DNA of 19,027 bases from Streptomyces sp. NRRL F-4489 (GTDB taxonomy: Bacteria; Actinomycetota; Actinomycetes; Streptomycetales; Streptomycetaceae). The notes under the pieces are model-generated. The model did no database searches and was not told the origin of the DNA. It saw only the letters and a program-made list of their open reading frames with translations. Where the stretch lies: contig NZ_LLZI01000010.1 in NCBI RefSeq assembly GCF_001509485.1, forward strand, positions 1 through 19,027, given 5' to 3'. Positions within the stretch are counted from its first letter, which is position 1. Each line of letters begins with the position of its first letter. Both the position numbers and the translations under genes were made by a program. This document shows positions 1 through 8,515 of the stretch, piece after piece.

Positions 1-253
1 CCGCACCGGTCGCCTCCCGGTAGACCTTGATCGCCTGGATCTTCTTCCCCTTGGCCAGCAGGTCGTCCACCTCCGCCAGCCGCGGGTCCGCCGCCTCCTC
101 CACCCCGAGGTGCGCCATCAGCAGGTCCACCTTCTTCTCCAGCCGCGCCATCCGCCGCTCCAGCGGCTTCGTACGGCGGTCGAGCGAGGAGGCCAGCAGG
201 GCCAGGGCGAGGACGAAAACCGACAGCGCGGTAAAGGAAAGGGATGTGTCCAT
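1..253 (-). CDS. Membrane-anchored L7/L12 C-terminal-domain-like protein (3' part off the window)
   Basis: This gene begins with ATG at 253-251 and runs off the left edge, leaving 84 codons. Residues about 5-22 form one hydrophobic segment (MDTSLSFTALSVFVLALALL), followed by a basic and heptad-like stretch around residues 24-48 that could be a short coiled coil. The visible end, with DPRLAEVDDLL, then GKKIQAIKVYREATG, matches the first helix-turn-helix of the ribosomal protein bL12 C-terminal domain, the part that contacts translation factors. Streptomycetes carry small membrane-tethered proteins of this type whose role is unknown; it is not the ribosomal stalk protein itself, because it starts with a membrane segment. 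No Shine-Dalgarno is visible. TACGCT lies 7 bases before ATG (plus-strand 261-266), which fits a leaderless mRNA. Confidence 0.72.
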   Translation of the reverse strand, partial: MDTSLSFTALSVFVLALALLASSLDRRTKPLERRMARLEKKVDLLMAHLGVEEAADPRLAEVDDLLAKGKKIQAIKVYREATGA

Positions 254-667
254 GCCACAGAGCGTATGCGGCCCGGCCGCGGAAGATCCGCGCACCGACG
301 CGCCCGGGTCGGCTCCCGCGCACCGGCCCGCCGCACCACCCGGCGGCGGGCGCCGGAGCACACACCCAGGAGCGGTACGAGGCCGGGCCATCGGCTTCAC
401 CGCCGGGGGTGGTGTGGCCTCCCCGGGCGGGTGACACCGGGCCGGAGCCCTGGCCAGGCCCCGCGCACGGTTGGTCCACTCTCCCTGGCCGCGTCCCCGC
501 CCGCTCACCGAGCGGCCCGGACACGGCTCCGGAGCCCAACTCCGGTACAACGACGCGTGGTTGAACCGTATGGCCCCGCGGGGGGACGTACCGACAGCAC
601 CACCGACCATCACCGTTGCGCTCCGGCAGCACGAACCGGTTCCGACCACCACACCTGGAGGACTGAC
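254..667. other. Divergent intergenic region without a gene
   Basis: About 410 bases separate the left-edge gene from the small secreted protein. Reading frames here are high-GC chance frames with arginine- and proline-rich translations and no ribosome binding site. The stretch holds the probable -10 box of the left-edge gene (261-266) and a nested palindrome at 525-545. TTGAAC at 561-566 could be a -35 element for the gene at 668, but I see no good -10 at the correct distance. Confidence 0.6.
525..545. repeat. Nested palindrome upstream of the small secreted protein
   Basis: GGCTCCGGAGCC at 525-536 is a perfect 12-base palindrome. Its right half forms a second inverted repeat, CCGGAG (529-534) with CTCCGG (540-545) around a five-base spacer. 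The two structures share bases, so only one could form as a hairpin at a time. It lies about 120 bases before the ATG at 668. It may be an operator or a leader structure; GC-rich DNA also makes such palindromes by chance. Confidence 0.35.
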
Positions 668-1024
668 ATGAAGGCACGCAAGGGCTGGAGCGCGGCGGGT
701 CGCCTGGCGGCGGCCGCGGCGGGGGCGCTCGCACTGGCCGGGATGCTCCCGGCGACCGCGACGGCCGCCGACCCGGAACCGCAGGGGCAGGGCTACCGCT
801 GCCAGTTCGTGCAGTTCCAGGAACTGCCCCGCGTCGAGGGCTTCAACTGCCAGGCGTTCGGCGGCGCCCCCGAACGCGGCCCCATCTTCGGCGAGTTCCG
901 CATCCACGACAGCCGGGGCATGACCGTGCACTGCCAGGTGGAGCGCCCGTATTCCGGCATCGCCAACCTCCCCCGGCACGTCGAAGGCTTCAACTGTCGC
1001 CCCGGCGGCTTCCCCGGCGACTGA
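668..1024 (+). CDS. Small secreted cysteine protein with internal duplication, function unknown
   Basis: This is a 118-residue protein with an ATG start chosen because GGAGG at 657-661 sits six bases upstream. Residues 1-34 are a Sec signal peptide: basic KARK, a hydrophobic alanine-rich core, and a likely cut after ATATAA. The mature part, about 84 residues, has four cysteines (C45, C61, C89, C110). They form two similar blocks: C45 to PRVEGFNC at 54-61, then GG; and C89 to PRHVEGFNC at 102-110, then GG. The spacing within the blocks is 16 and 21 residues. Two disulfides, one per block, are plausible, giving a small extracellular fold. I do not recognise a named family and no enzymatic motif is visible. 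The gene is monocistronic and ends at a strong hairpin. Confidence 0.82.
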   Translation: MKARKGWSAAGRLAAAAAGALALAGMLPATATAADPEPQGQGYRCQFVQFQELPRVEGFNCQAFGGAPERGPIFGEFRIHDSRGMTVHCQVERPYSGIANLPRHVEGFNCRPGGFPGD

Positions 1025-1056
1025 CCTGAAGCGCCTTCGCCCGTAGACACGCGCAC

Positions 1057-1088
1057 AAAGGGGACGGCGGCCATCCGCCGTCCCCTTT
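1057..1088. terminator. Strong bidirectional terminator hairpin
   Basis: AAAGGGGACGGCGG (1057-1070) pairs perfectly with CCGCCGTCCCCTTT (1075-1088) around a four-base loop, CCAT. GCGCAC at 1051-1056 and GTGCGC at 1092-1097 can extend the stem past a three-base bulge. It lies between the convergent ends of the secreted-protein gene and the methyltransferase gene, and its A/T ends serve both strands. Confidence 0.88.
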
Positions 1089-1119
1089 CCCGTGCGCACA
1101 CCGCACTCGCGGCTCCCCT

Positions 1120-2217
1120 TCACGCCCCCATATCCGGCACCGCATTCCCCGGCGAATCCAGCCACCAGCCGGTACGGAATTCCGTCGCCGTCACGCCGAA
1201 CCGCTCCCGTTCCGGGTGCCCTTGGCCTTCCCACCACTCGTTGGCCCGCTCCACCACGTCCCACAGTCGGCGCGGCCCGGCCTGGCGGACCTCGCCGCCC
1301 TGGACGTGCGCCCACGACCCGTCCCGTGCCCACAGCCGGCACCCGGTCCGCGCACCGTCCGCATCGACCTCATGCGCCCACGCGCTGTCCGGCAGCACCA
1401 GCGACAGCACGAATTGCAGGCCATCCCCCTCGCCGTCCAGACAAGCCAGCGGCGTTTCCCGCGAAACGGCCTCCTCCGGATCCCCCGGATACGGAATCCG
1501 GGCATTGCCCCCTTCCGAGCGGACCCCCATGAAGAACGATCCACCGGGCAGAAACCGCCCCTCCGCCCGCCCGTCGCCGCCCACAACCAACCGGGCATTT
1601 CCCACGCCCAGCGGGCACACGATGATTCCCCCAGACCGCACCTGGGCGATCCACGCGGGCGGCACCGATGTGAAACCGCAGGTGGCGATCAGCCGGTCGT
1701 ACGGGGCCCGGTCGGCGAGCCCCTGCCGGCCGTCACCGGCCAAGACCACCGGTTCGTAACCGCATTCGCCGAGACGCGCCCGCGCGACACGGGCCAATTC
1801 CCGATCCACTTCCACCGTGCATACCTGGTCGCTGCCCAGGCGTTCACTCAGCAGCGCCGCGTTGTATCCCGTCCCGGTGGCAATCTCCAACACCCGGTCT
1901 CCGTCCCGCACATCCAACGCGCCGAGCATCTGAAGCATCAGCGATGGCTGCGACGAGGACGACGTCGGCACGCCGTCGATGACCTGCGTGGTGAGCGCGG
2001 TATCCGAATAAACCGCCGCCAGAAATCCCGGATCCTCCGCCCTCACCCGACGCCATTCCACCGCACCGTCCTGCCGGTAGAAGAACGGCACCAGCAGATG
2101 CCGCGGAACGACCTCCACAGCCTTCCGCCATTCCGCATCGAGCTCCCCACTACCGAAAAGCTTCTCAGCGAACGCCATCCGCATCTCTCGCCCGCACTCA
2201 GCGTCTCCTGCGCTCAC
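1120..2217 (-). CDS. PCMT-like SAM-dependent methyltransferase with C-terminal extension
   Basis: This 365-residue protein has an N-terminal half like protein-L-isoaspartate O-methyltransferase. SAM motif I is VLEIATGTGYN at 109-119, with an acidic post-I segment VEVDRE at 135-140. The substrate-side signature TSSSSQPSLMLQML is at 85-98, and GDGRQGL (161-167) and a DRLIATCG strand follow. PCMT enzymes are usually about 210-230 residues, so roughly 140 residues at the C-terminus are extra. Such extended PCMT homologues occur in actinomycetes, some modifying ribosomal peptides, but no ATP-grasp or precursor gene is seen here. The GTG start at 2217 has GAGAGG nine bases upstream; in-frame ATGs eleven and thirteen codons later are alternatives. 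It lies 36 bases after the broken Nudix gene and may share its mRNA. Third-position GC looks lower than in neighbouring genes. Confidence 0.85.
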   Translation of the reverse strand: MSAGDAECGREMRMAFAEKLFGSGELDAEWRKAVEVVPRHLLVPFFYRQDGAVEWRRVRAEDPGFLAAVYSDTALTTQVIDGVPTSSSSQPSLMLQMLGALDVRDGDRVLEIATGTGYNAALLSERLGSDQVCTVEVDRELARVARARLGECGYEPVVLAGDGRQGLADRAPYDRLIATCGFTSVPPAWIAQVRSGGIIVCPLGVGNARLVVGGDGRAEGRFLPGGSFFMGVRSEGGNARIPYPGDPEEAVSRETPLACLDGEGDGLQFVLSLVLPDSAWAHEVDADGARTGCRLWARDGSWAHVQGGEVRQAGPRRLWDVVERANEWWEGQGHPERERFGVTATEFRTGWWLDSPGNAVPDMGA

Positions 2218-2253
2218 CTCATCGTTCCTCTCCAGAATGCGGCGCGTACGGCG

Positions 2254-2713
2254 CTATCGAATCGCGGGCATCGCGCCGGATCGCCAATCGGCCACCCGCT
2301 TGCGAATACCGGGGACCATCGGAAGCCCATCGGTCTCCTCCGGCGTGAACCAGCGGACGTCCGTGGATTCCCCGGACACCGCGAGGTCCCCCGCCACGGG
2401 ACGCGCCAGGAAGCAGATCGAGAACTCCTGGCGCACCTCGCCGTCGTCGTAGGCGAAGACATGGCGAGGACGTGCCGACGATGCCGGTGATTTCGACGTC
2501 CAGCCCGGTCTCTTCGCGGGTCTCCCGTACGGCGCAGTCCGGCAAGGACTCCCCGATGTGCATGGTGCCGCCCGGCAGGGCCCACATGCCGTTGTCGCGG
2601 CGGCGCTGGAGCAGAATGCGTCCGGCATCGTCAACGACCACGGCGGAAGCCGCCGGGACCAGGCTGTTCGCGGCCGGGGCCGCCGGGTCGTCCTCGTAAT
2701 CGCGCCTACCCAT
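2254..2713 (-). pseudogene. Nudix hydrolase, frameshifted
   Basis: The first 82 codons from ATG (2713-2711; GTG at 2716 is also possible, both after GGGGAGG) encode a normal Nudix protein. The box GX5EX7REXXEEXG is complete at residues 49-70 (GTMHIGE, then RETREETG). Near plus-strand 2466-2473 the frame breaks: after GIVGTS the coding continues in another frame as HVFAYDDGEVRQEFS and on to MPAIR and a stop at 2254. The span is 460 bases, not a multiple of three. Removing one C would read GTSSHVFAYDDGEV; alternatively about eight bases encoding a family-typical YTDP-like loop are missing. Intact relatives hydrolyse nucleoside-diphosphate-linked compounds. Uninterrupted translation runs past the break for about 80 unrelated arginine-rich residues to a stop at 2219. 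It is either a real pseudogene or a sequencing error. Confidence 0.82.
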
Positions 2714-2930
2714 CACTGTCGCCTCCCCAGGCCGGCACACCGCGTTTCCACAGCTTCGCCGTATCGCGCGCCGATACCCGGACGTTCTCTGGTCTTCTCG
2801 AATTCGGCAAGCGTGACCCGGATACGCTGGCCGCGGATCCAGGAGGTACCCCGCCGCGATCGCGTGCCGGTCGTGAACCCCGATACGGTCCCGGCGAGGG
2901 ATTCGAACCGGGTTCGAACCGGGAGGGACC
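2714..2930. other. Intergenic region between Nudix and cutA
   Basis: This divergent region should hold promoters for the Nudix-methyltransferase pair and for cutA, though I cannot place convincing -35/-10 pairs. A minus-strand open frame ends in TGA overlapping the Nudix ATG as TGATG (translation ends EFEKTRERPGIGARYGEAVE then about 12 more residues). It has no clear start codon and little third-position bias, so I do not call it a gene. Confidence 0.45.
2902..2923. repeat. Tandem 11-bp repeat TTCGAACCGGG next to the cutA ribosome site
   Basis: TTCGAACCGGG occurs twice back to back at 2902-2912 and 2913-2923, directly before the GGAGGG ribosome site of cutA at 2922-2927. Each unit holds the palindrome TTCGAA. 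On the minus strand the GGTTCGAATCCC part looks like a tRNA T-loop, but the required T-stem and the rest of a cloverleaf are absent. Confidence 0.5.
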
Positions 2931-3263
2931 ATGGCAGATCATCAGCACCTCACCGTGATCACGACGACGGACAGCGAGGAGAAGGCCCGCGAGTTGGCCG
3001 CTGGTGCGGTAGAGGCCAAGATGGCGGCGTGCGCTCAGATCTCCGCGCCGGTCACCAGTGTGTACCGCTGGGAGGGCGAGACGCGGACCGACCAGGAGTG
3101 GCAGATCCTGTTCAAGACCACCGCGGCCCGGTACGAGGCGCTGGAGGCCCACCTGAAGGCCGCGCACGACTACGACACCCCGGAGATCATCGCTACCCCG
3201 ATCGCGGCGGGGAGCGCCGAGTATCTGGCGTGGGTGGACGAGGAGACCAAGCCCGGCGAGTAG
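2931..3263 (+). CDS. cutA: CutA1 divalent-cation tolerance protein
   Basis: This 110-residue protein is the usual length for CutA1, a small trimeric ferredoxin-like cytoplasmic protein linked in E. coli to copper and other divalent metal tolerance; its exact role in actinomycetes is not settled. Family marks are all present: a beta strand TVITTTDS at the start, AACAQI at 32-37, the YRWEGE segment at 45-50, the EWQILFKTT strand at 56-64, YDTPEIIATPI at 81-91, and YLAWV at 99-102. The ATG follows GGAGGG with a short three-base gap. The gene stands alone, divergent from the Nudix gene and convergent with the TetR gene, and ends at a nested hairpin. Confidence 0.95.
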   Translation: MADHQHLTVITTTDSEEKARELAAGAVEAKMAACAQISAPVTSVYRWEGETRTDQEWQILFKTTAARYEALEAHLKAAHDYDTPEIIATPIAAGSAEYLAWVDEETKPGE

Positions 3264-3277
3264 ATCAGGCGGCAAGA

Positions 3278-3311
3278 GCGGCGCGGATGTCCTCGTGAGG
3301 GCCCGCGCCGC
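3278..3311. terminator. Nested hairpin between cutA and the TetR gene
   Basis: GCGGCGCGG (3278-3286) pairs with CCGCGCCGC (3303-3311), nine perfect pairs. The loop holds a smaller hairpin, CCTC-GT-GAGG (3291-3300). It lies 15 bases after the cutA stop, between convergent genes, so it is a likely terminator, at least for cutA. Confidence 0.65.
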
Positions 3312-3383
3312 CTCCGTTTCCGCCGGCAGCGCGGCGGCGACCCCGCGAGGGTGCGGACGCGTAACGCGGCAGGCCCAGGCCGG

Positions 3384-3974
3384 CTACCCCTCCCCCCGCA
3401 GCAACGCCCCCGTGCACTGTTCGGCCAGGGACTCGGCGTGGGGTGGGAGGGGGCGGCCCGCGCGGAGGTGGTGGCGGACCACGGAGAGGGGCAGGTCCAC
3501 GAGGGCGAGGGTGATGCGGTCGGGGTCCTGTGGGCCGGTGGCTTTGAGGGCGTCGGCGAGGGAGGCGAGGGCGGCGTGGACCCGGGCGTTGCCGGTGTCC
3601 GCGCGGGTCGCGTACTCCTCGGGCCAGTCGGGGCGTCCGAACTCGGCGGGGCCGTAGAGGAGAACGGCCGCTTCCCGCGGGTGGGCGCGGCTCCAGGCGA
3701 CGACGTGCCGGGCGGCGGCGGCCGCGGCCCGGCAGGGGTCGTCCGTGCTGGTGAGCGCGGTGAAGTAGCCGTCCTGGAAGCGCTCGACGGTCCGCAGCCA
3801 CACCTCGGCCAGCAGGGCCGTACGCCCGGCGAACCGGTGGTAGACGGACCCGCTCGGGGCGCCGGCGGCGTGCGCGACCGCGGCCATGGTCACGGCGGCC
3901 GGGCCGCCGGCCGCGGCCAGCTCCACGGCGGCGTCGAGCAGTTGGTCAACGCTGAAGCGGGGTGGTCTCGCCAT
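3384..3974 (-). CDS. TetR-family transcriptional regulator
   Basis: This 196-residue protein has the normal TetR length. The N-terminal DNA-binding domain covers residues about 8-54: helix 1 VDQLLDAAVELAAAGG, then the helix-turn-helix VTMAAVAHAAGAPSGSVYHRF at about 28-48, and the following FAGRTALLAEVW. The C-terminal half (about 60-196) is the ligand-binding and dimer domain and gives no clue to the ligand. It is divergent from an SRPBCC gene across 85 bases that hold two near-identical palindromes, so it most likely represses itself and that neighbour. There is no Shine-Dalgarno, but TACCCT (plus-strand 3982-3987) lies seven bases before ATG inside the first palindrome, suggesting a leaderless and autoregulated transcript. 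Confidence 0.9.
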   Translation of the reverse strand: MARPPRFSVDQLLDAAVELAAAGGPAAVTMAAVAHAAGAPSGSVYHRFAGRTALLAEVWLRTVERFQDGYFTALTSTDDPCRAAAAAARHVVAWSRAHPREAAVLLYGPAEFGRPDWPEEYATRADTGNARVHAALASLADALKATGPQDPDRITLALVDLPLSVVRHHLRAGRPLPPHAESLAEQCTGALLRGEG

Positions 3975-3978
3975 GAAG

Positions 3979-4020
3979 TAGAGGGTAGCCTCTAATTCTT
4001 ATTGGAGAGTTGTCTCTAAT
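3979..4020. promoter_or_regulatory. Two TetR operator-like palindromes, 24 bp apart
   Basis: Site 1 is TAGAGG-GTAG-CCTCTA (3979-3994), a perfect six-base inverted repeat. Site 2, TTGGAGAGTTGTCTCTAA (4002-4019), is an imperfect palindrome of the same design. Aligned at a 24-base offset (3979-3996 against 4003-4020) the two share 14 of 18 bases, including CTCTAAT. Site 1 covers the presumed -10 of the TetR gene; site 2 covers the presumed -35 of the SRPBCC gene. TTAGAG-type half sites are common for TetR proteins. Confidence 0.78.
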
Positions 4021-4031
4021 ACCTCTGATAC
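4002..4031 (+). promoter_or_regulatory. Likely promoter of the SRPBCC gene
   Basis: TTGGAG at 4002-4007 and TGATAC at 4026-4031 are separated by 18 bases and resemble a housekeeping sigma promoter. The -35 element lies inside the second TetR-like palindrome, so bound regulator would block it. The leader before the start codon would be about 20 bases. Confidence 0.45.
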
Positions 4032-4059
4032 GGGTACGAGGCGGCGCCTACGGGAGGGA

Positions 4060-4584
4060 ATGCGGGTCATGGGGGTGTGCAATGTGCACGAACGCCGGCT
4101 GGACGCCGACCGGAGCCGGGTCGGGGCGCTGCTGGACTCGCTGTCGGGCGGCGACGGGGACCTGCTGTGGCCGGTGCGCGACTGGCCCCCGATGGAGTTC
4201 GACGGGCCGCTGGCGGTGGGGGCCAAGGGCGGGCACGGGCCGGTGCGGTACACCGTGGCCGCGTATGTGCCGGGGGCGTGGGTCCGGTTCGCGTTCACGG
4301 GGCCGCGGGGGTTCGACGGTTTTCACGAGTTCGCGGTGCTGGCGGGCGGCGACGGGCGCACCGTGCTGCGGCACACGCTGGCCATGAATCCGCGCGGGTT
4401 GGCCCGGCTGACCTGGCTGATCGTGTGGCGTCCGCTCCATGACGCGCTCCTGGAGGACAGTCTGGACCGGGCGGAGCGCGCGTGCGGCCCCGCCGCGGCC
4501 CCGGCCGCCCGCTGGTCCCCGTACGTGCGCGCGCTGCGCGCGCTGGCCCGCCGGGCGGGCGGCGGCCGAGGGCAGACCGGGTGA
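4060..4584 (+). CDS. SRPBCC (START-like) family protein
   Basis: This 174-residue protein shows the pattern of SRPBCC/polyketide-cyclase-like ligand-binding folds: an N-terminal strand VHERRLDADRSRVGALLDSL with a helix, the segment WPPMEFDGPLAVGAKGGHGPVRYTV, then strands WVRFAFTGPRGFDGFHEFAVL and TVLRHTLAM, and a long C-terminal amphipathic helix (HDALLEDSLDRAERA). This fold makes a deep hydrophobic cavity for lipids or polycyclic ligands; no catalytic residue is evident, so the substrate is unknown. ATG at 4060 is used here, but ATG at 4069 fits the GGAGGG site (4051-4057) better. It is divergent from the TetR gene and probably its main target. The tail (GGGRGQTG) is likely disordered. Confidence 0.78.
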   Translation: MRVMGVCNVHERRLDADRSRVGALLDSLSGGDGDLLWPVRDWPPMEFDGPLAVGAKGGHGPVRYTVAAYVPGAWVRFAFTGPRGFDGFHEFAVLAGGDGRTVLRHTLAMNPRGLARLTWLIVWRPLHDALLEDSLDRAERACGPAAAPAARWSPYVRALRALARRAGGGRGQTG

Positions 4585-4617
4585 GGGCCGGGCGGGAGCG
4601 AACCCCCCGCCCAGCCC
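4585..4617. terminator. Bidirectional terminator hairpin
   Basis: GGGCGGG (4590-4596) pairs with CCCGCCC (4606-4612) around nine bases, and after a single mismatch GGGC (4585-4588) pairs with GCCC (4614-4617). It fills the 39-base gap between the convergent SRPBCC and oxidase genes. Confidence 0.75.
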
Positions 4618-4623
4618 AGCCCC

Positions 4624-5988
4624 CTAAAACACCTTCCCCGGATTGAGAATCCCCAGCGGGTCGAAGACCTGCTTGATCCCCCGGTGCAACTCCAGCGAAT
4701 CCGCTCCCAGTTCGCGGGCGAGCCAGTCCTTCTTGAGGATGCCCACGCCGTGTTCGCCGGTGATGGTGCCGCCGAGGGTGAGGCCGAGGGACATGATCTC
4801 GTCGAAGGCGGTGCGGGCCCGGCGCTCCTCGTCGGGGTCGGCGGGGTCGAAGCAGACCAGCGGGTGGGTGTTGCCGTCGCCGGCGTGGGCGCAGACGCCG
4901 ATGGTCAGGTCGTGCGCGGCGGCGATGGCGGCGGTGCCCTCCAGCATGGCGGCGAGCTGGGAGCGGGGGACGCAGACGTCGTCGATGAGCATCGCGGGGC
5001 GGATGCGTTCCAGGGCGGTGAAGGTCATCCGGCGGGCCTGGAGGAGGAGTTCGGACTCGGCGGCGGTCTCGGCGGGGACGACGTCGGTGGCACCGGCCGC
5101 CTGGCACAGGGCGCCGACGGCGGCCAGGTCGGCGGCCGGGTCGGGGGTGTCGAAGGCGGCGAGCAGCAGCACCTCGGTGGTCTCCGGCAGGCCCATCTGG
5201 GCCATCGCGTTGACGGCCTGGATGCTGGTGCGGTCCATGAGTTCGAGGAGGGCGGGGGTGTGGCCGCCGGCCATGATGCGGCAGACCGCGTCGCCGGCCG
5301 CCGCGGCCGAGCCGAACTCGGCGACGAGGGCGAGTTGTTGGGGCGGTTCCGGCTTCAGGGCGAGGGTGGCGCGGACGACCACGCCGAGGGTGCCCTCGGC
5401 GCCTACGAAGAGGCGGGTCAGGTCGTAGCCGGCAACGCCCTTGGCGGTGCGCCGGCCGGTCGTGATCAGCCGGCCGTCGGCGAGGACGACCTCCAGGCCG
5501 AGTACGTACTCGGCGGTGACGCCGTACTTGACGCAGCACAGGCCGCCGGCGGCGGTGCCGATGTTGCCGCCGATGGTGCACATCTCCCAGCTGGAGGGGT
5601 CGGGCGGGTAGTACAGGCCGTGTTCGTTGACGGCGCGGGAGAGGGTGGCGTTGACGACGCCGGGTTCGACCACGGCGATGCGGTCGACGGGGTCGATTTC
5701 GAGGATGCGGTCCATTTTGACCAGCGACAGGACGATGCAGTCGTCGATGGCGTTGGCGGCGCCGGAGACGCCGGTGCGGGCGCCCTGCGGGACGACCGGG
5801 ACGCGCAGCTCGGTGGCGGTGCGCATCACGTGCTGGACCTGTTCGACGGTGCGCGGCAGGACGACGGCGGCGGGGCGGCCGGCGGCGCAGAAGTTGGCCA
5901 TGTCCCGGGCGTAGGAGGCGGTGACGTCGGGGTCGGTGAGCAGCGCTTCCGCCGGGAGCCCGGCGCGCAGGCGTTCGATGAGGTCCAT
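4624..5988 (-). CDS. FAD-linked oxidase, glycolate/D-lactate dehydrogenase type (GlcD-like)
   Basis: This 454-residue protein is a full-length VAO/PCMH-family flavoprotein. The FAD domain (about 38-215) has the loop VPQGARTGVSG at 66-76, the segment YPPDPSSWEMCTIGGNIGTAAGG at about 127-149, and YDLTRLFVGAEGTLGV at 188-203. The C-terminal FAD-oxidase_C domain (about 215-454) carries the metal- and substrate-site motifs HAGDGNTH (368-375) and GEHGVG (411-416), ending in the standard ILNPGKVF. Such enzymes oxidise 2-hydroxy acids (glycolate, D-lactate, D-2-hydroxyglutarate) to 2-oxo acids; the exact substrate cannot be read from sequence. Its GAGGG ribosome site comes just after a long hairpin that follows hppD, on the same strand. 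It could receive read-through from hppD and might process hydroxy acids linked to aromatic catabolism, but that link is only positional. Confidence 0.9.
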   Translation of the reverse strand: MDLIERLRAGLPAEALLTDPDVTASYARDMANFCAAGRPAAVVLPRTVEQVQHVMRTATELRVPVVPQGARTGVSGAANAIDDCIVLSLVKMDRILEIDPVDRIAVVEPGVVNATLSRAVNEHGLYYPPDPSSWEMCTIGGNIGTAAGGLCCVKYGVTAEYVLGLEVVLADGRLITTGRRTAKGVAGYDLTRLFVGAEGTLGVVVRATLALKPEPPQQLALVAEFGSAAAAGDAVCRIMAGGHTPALLELMDRTSIQAVNAMAQMGLPETTEVLLLAAFDTPDPAADLAAVGALCQAAGATDVVPAETAAESELLLQARRMTFTALERIRPAMLIDDVCVPRSQLAAMLEGTAAIAAAHDLTIGVCAHAGDGNTHPLVCFDPADPDEERRARTAFDEIMSLGLTLGGTITGEHGVGILKKDWLARELGADSLELHRGIKQVFDPLGILNPGKVF

Positions 5989-6006
5989 GCCCTCAGCCTG
6001 GCACCC

Positions 6007-6040
6007 GTGGGCCGTACACGGAAGATCGTGTACGGCCCAC
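6007..6040 (-). terminator. 14-bp perfect stem between hppD and the oxidase gene
   Basis: GTGGGCCGTACACG (6007-6020) and CGTGTACGGCCCAC (6027-6040) form a perfect 14-base stem with the six-base loop GAAGAT; CCC at 6004-6006 can pair with the GGG after a bulged C. It follows the hppD stop by 14 bases and ends about 18 bases before the oxidase ATG. It is probably the hppD terminator, or an attenuator for the oxidase gene. Confidence 0.78.
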
Positions 6041-6054
6041 CGGGCGGCGCGTCG

Positions 6055-8507
<2,453 letters not shown>

Positions 8508-8515
<8 letters not shown>

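Noticed and set aside
1120..2713. Methyltransferase and Nudix pair as a RiPP or modification cluster
   Set aside because: No precursor peptide, ATP-grasp, protease or transporter is linked, and the Nudix gene is broken; retained only as a lead for comparison.
2714..2905. Small minus-strand gene coupled to the Nudix start through TGATG
   Set aside because: No start codon with a ribosome site, weak codon bias and no recognised family; the overlap can arise by chance.
2850..2930. tRNA gene on the minus strand suggested by GGTTCGAATCCC
   Set aside because: The flanking five-base arms do not pair as a T-stem and no anticodon arm or acceptor stem can be folded.
3265..3801. 178-codon minus-strand frame overlapping the TetR gene
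   Set aside because: It is a shifted-frame shadow of the TetR gene with arginine/proline-rich translation.
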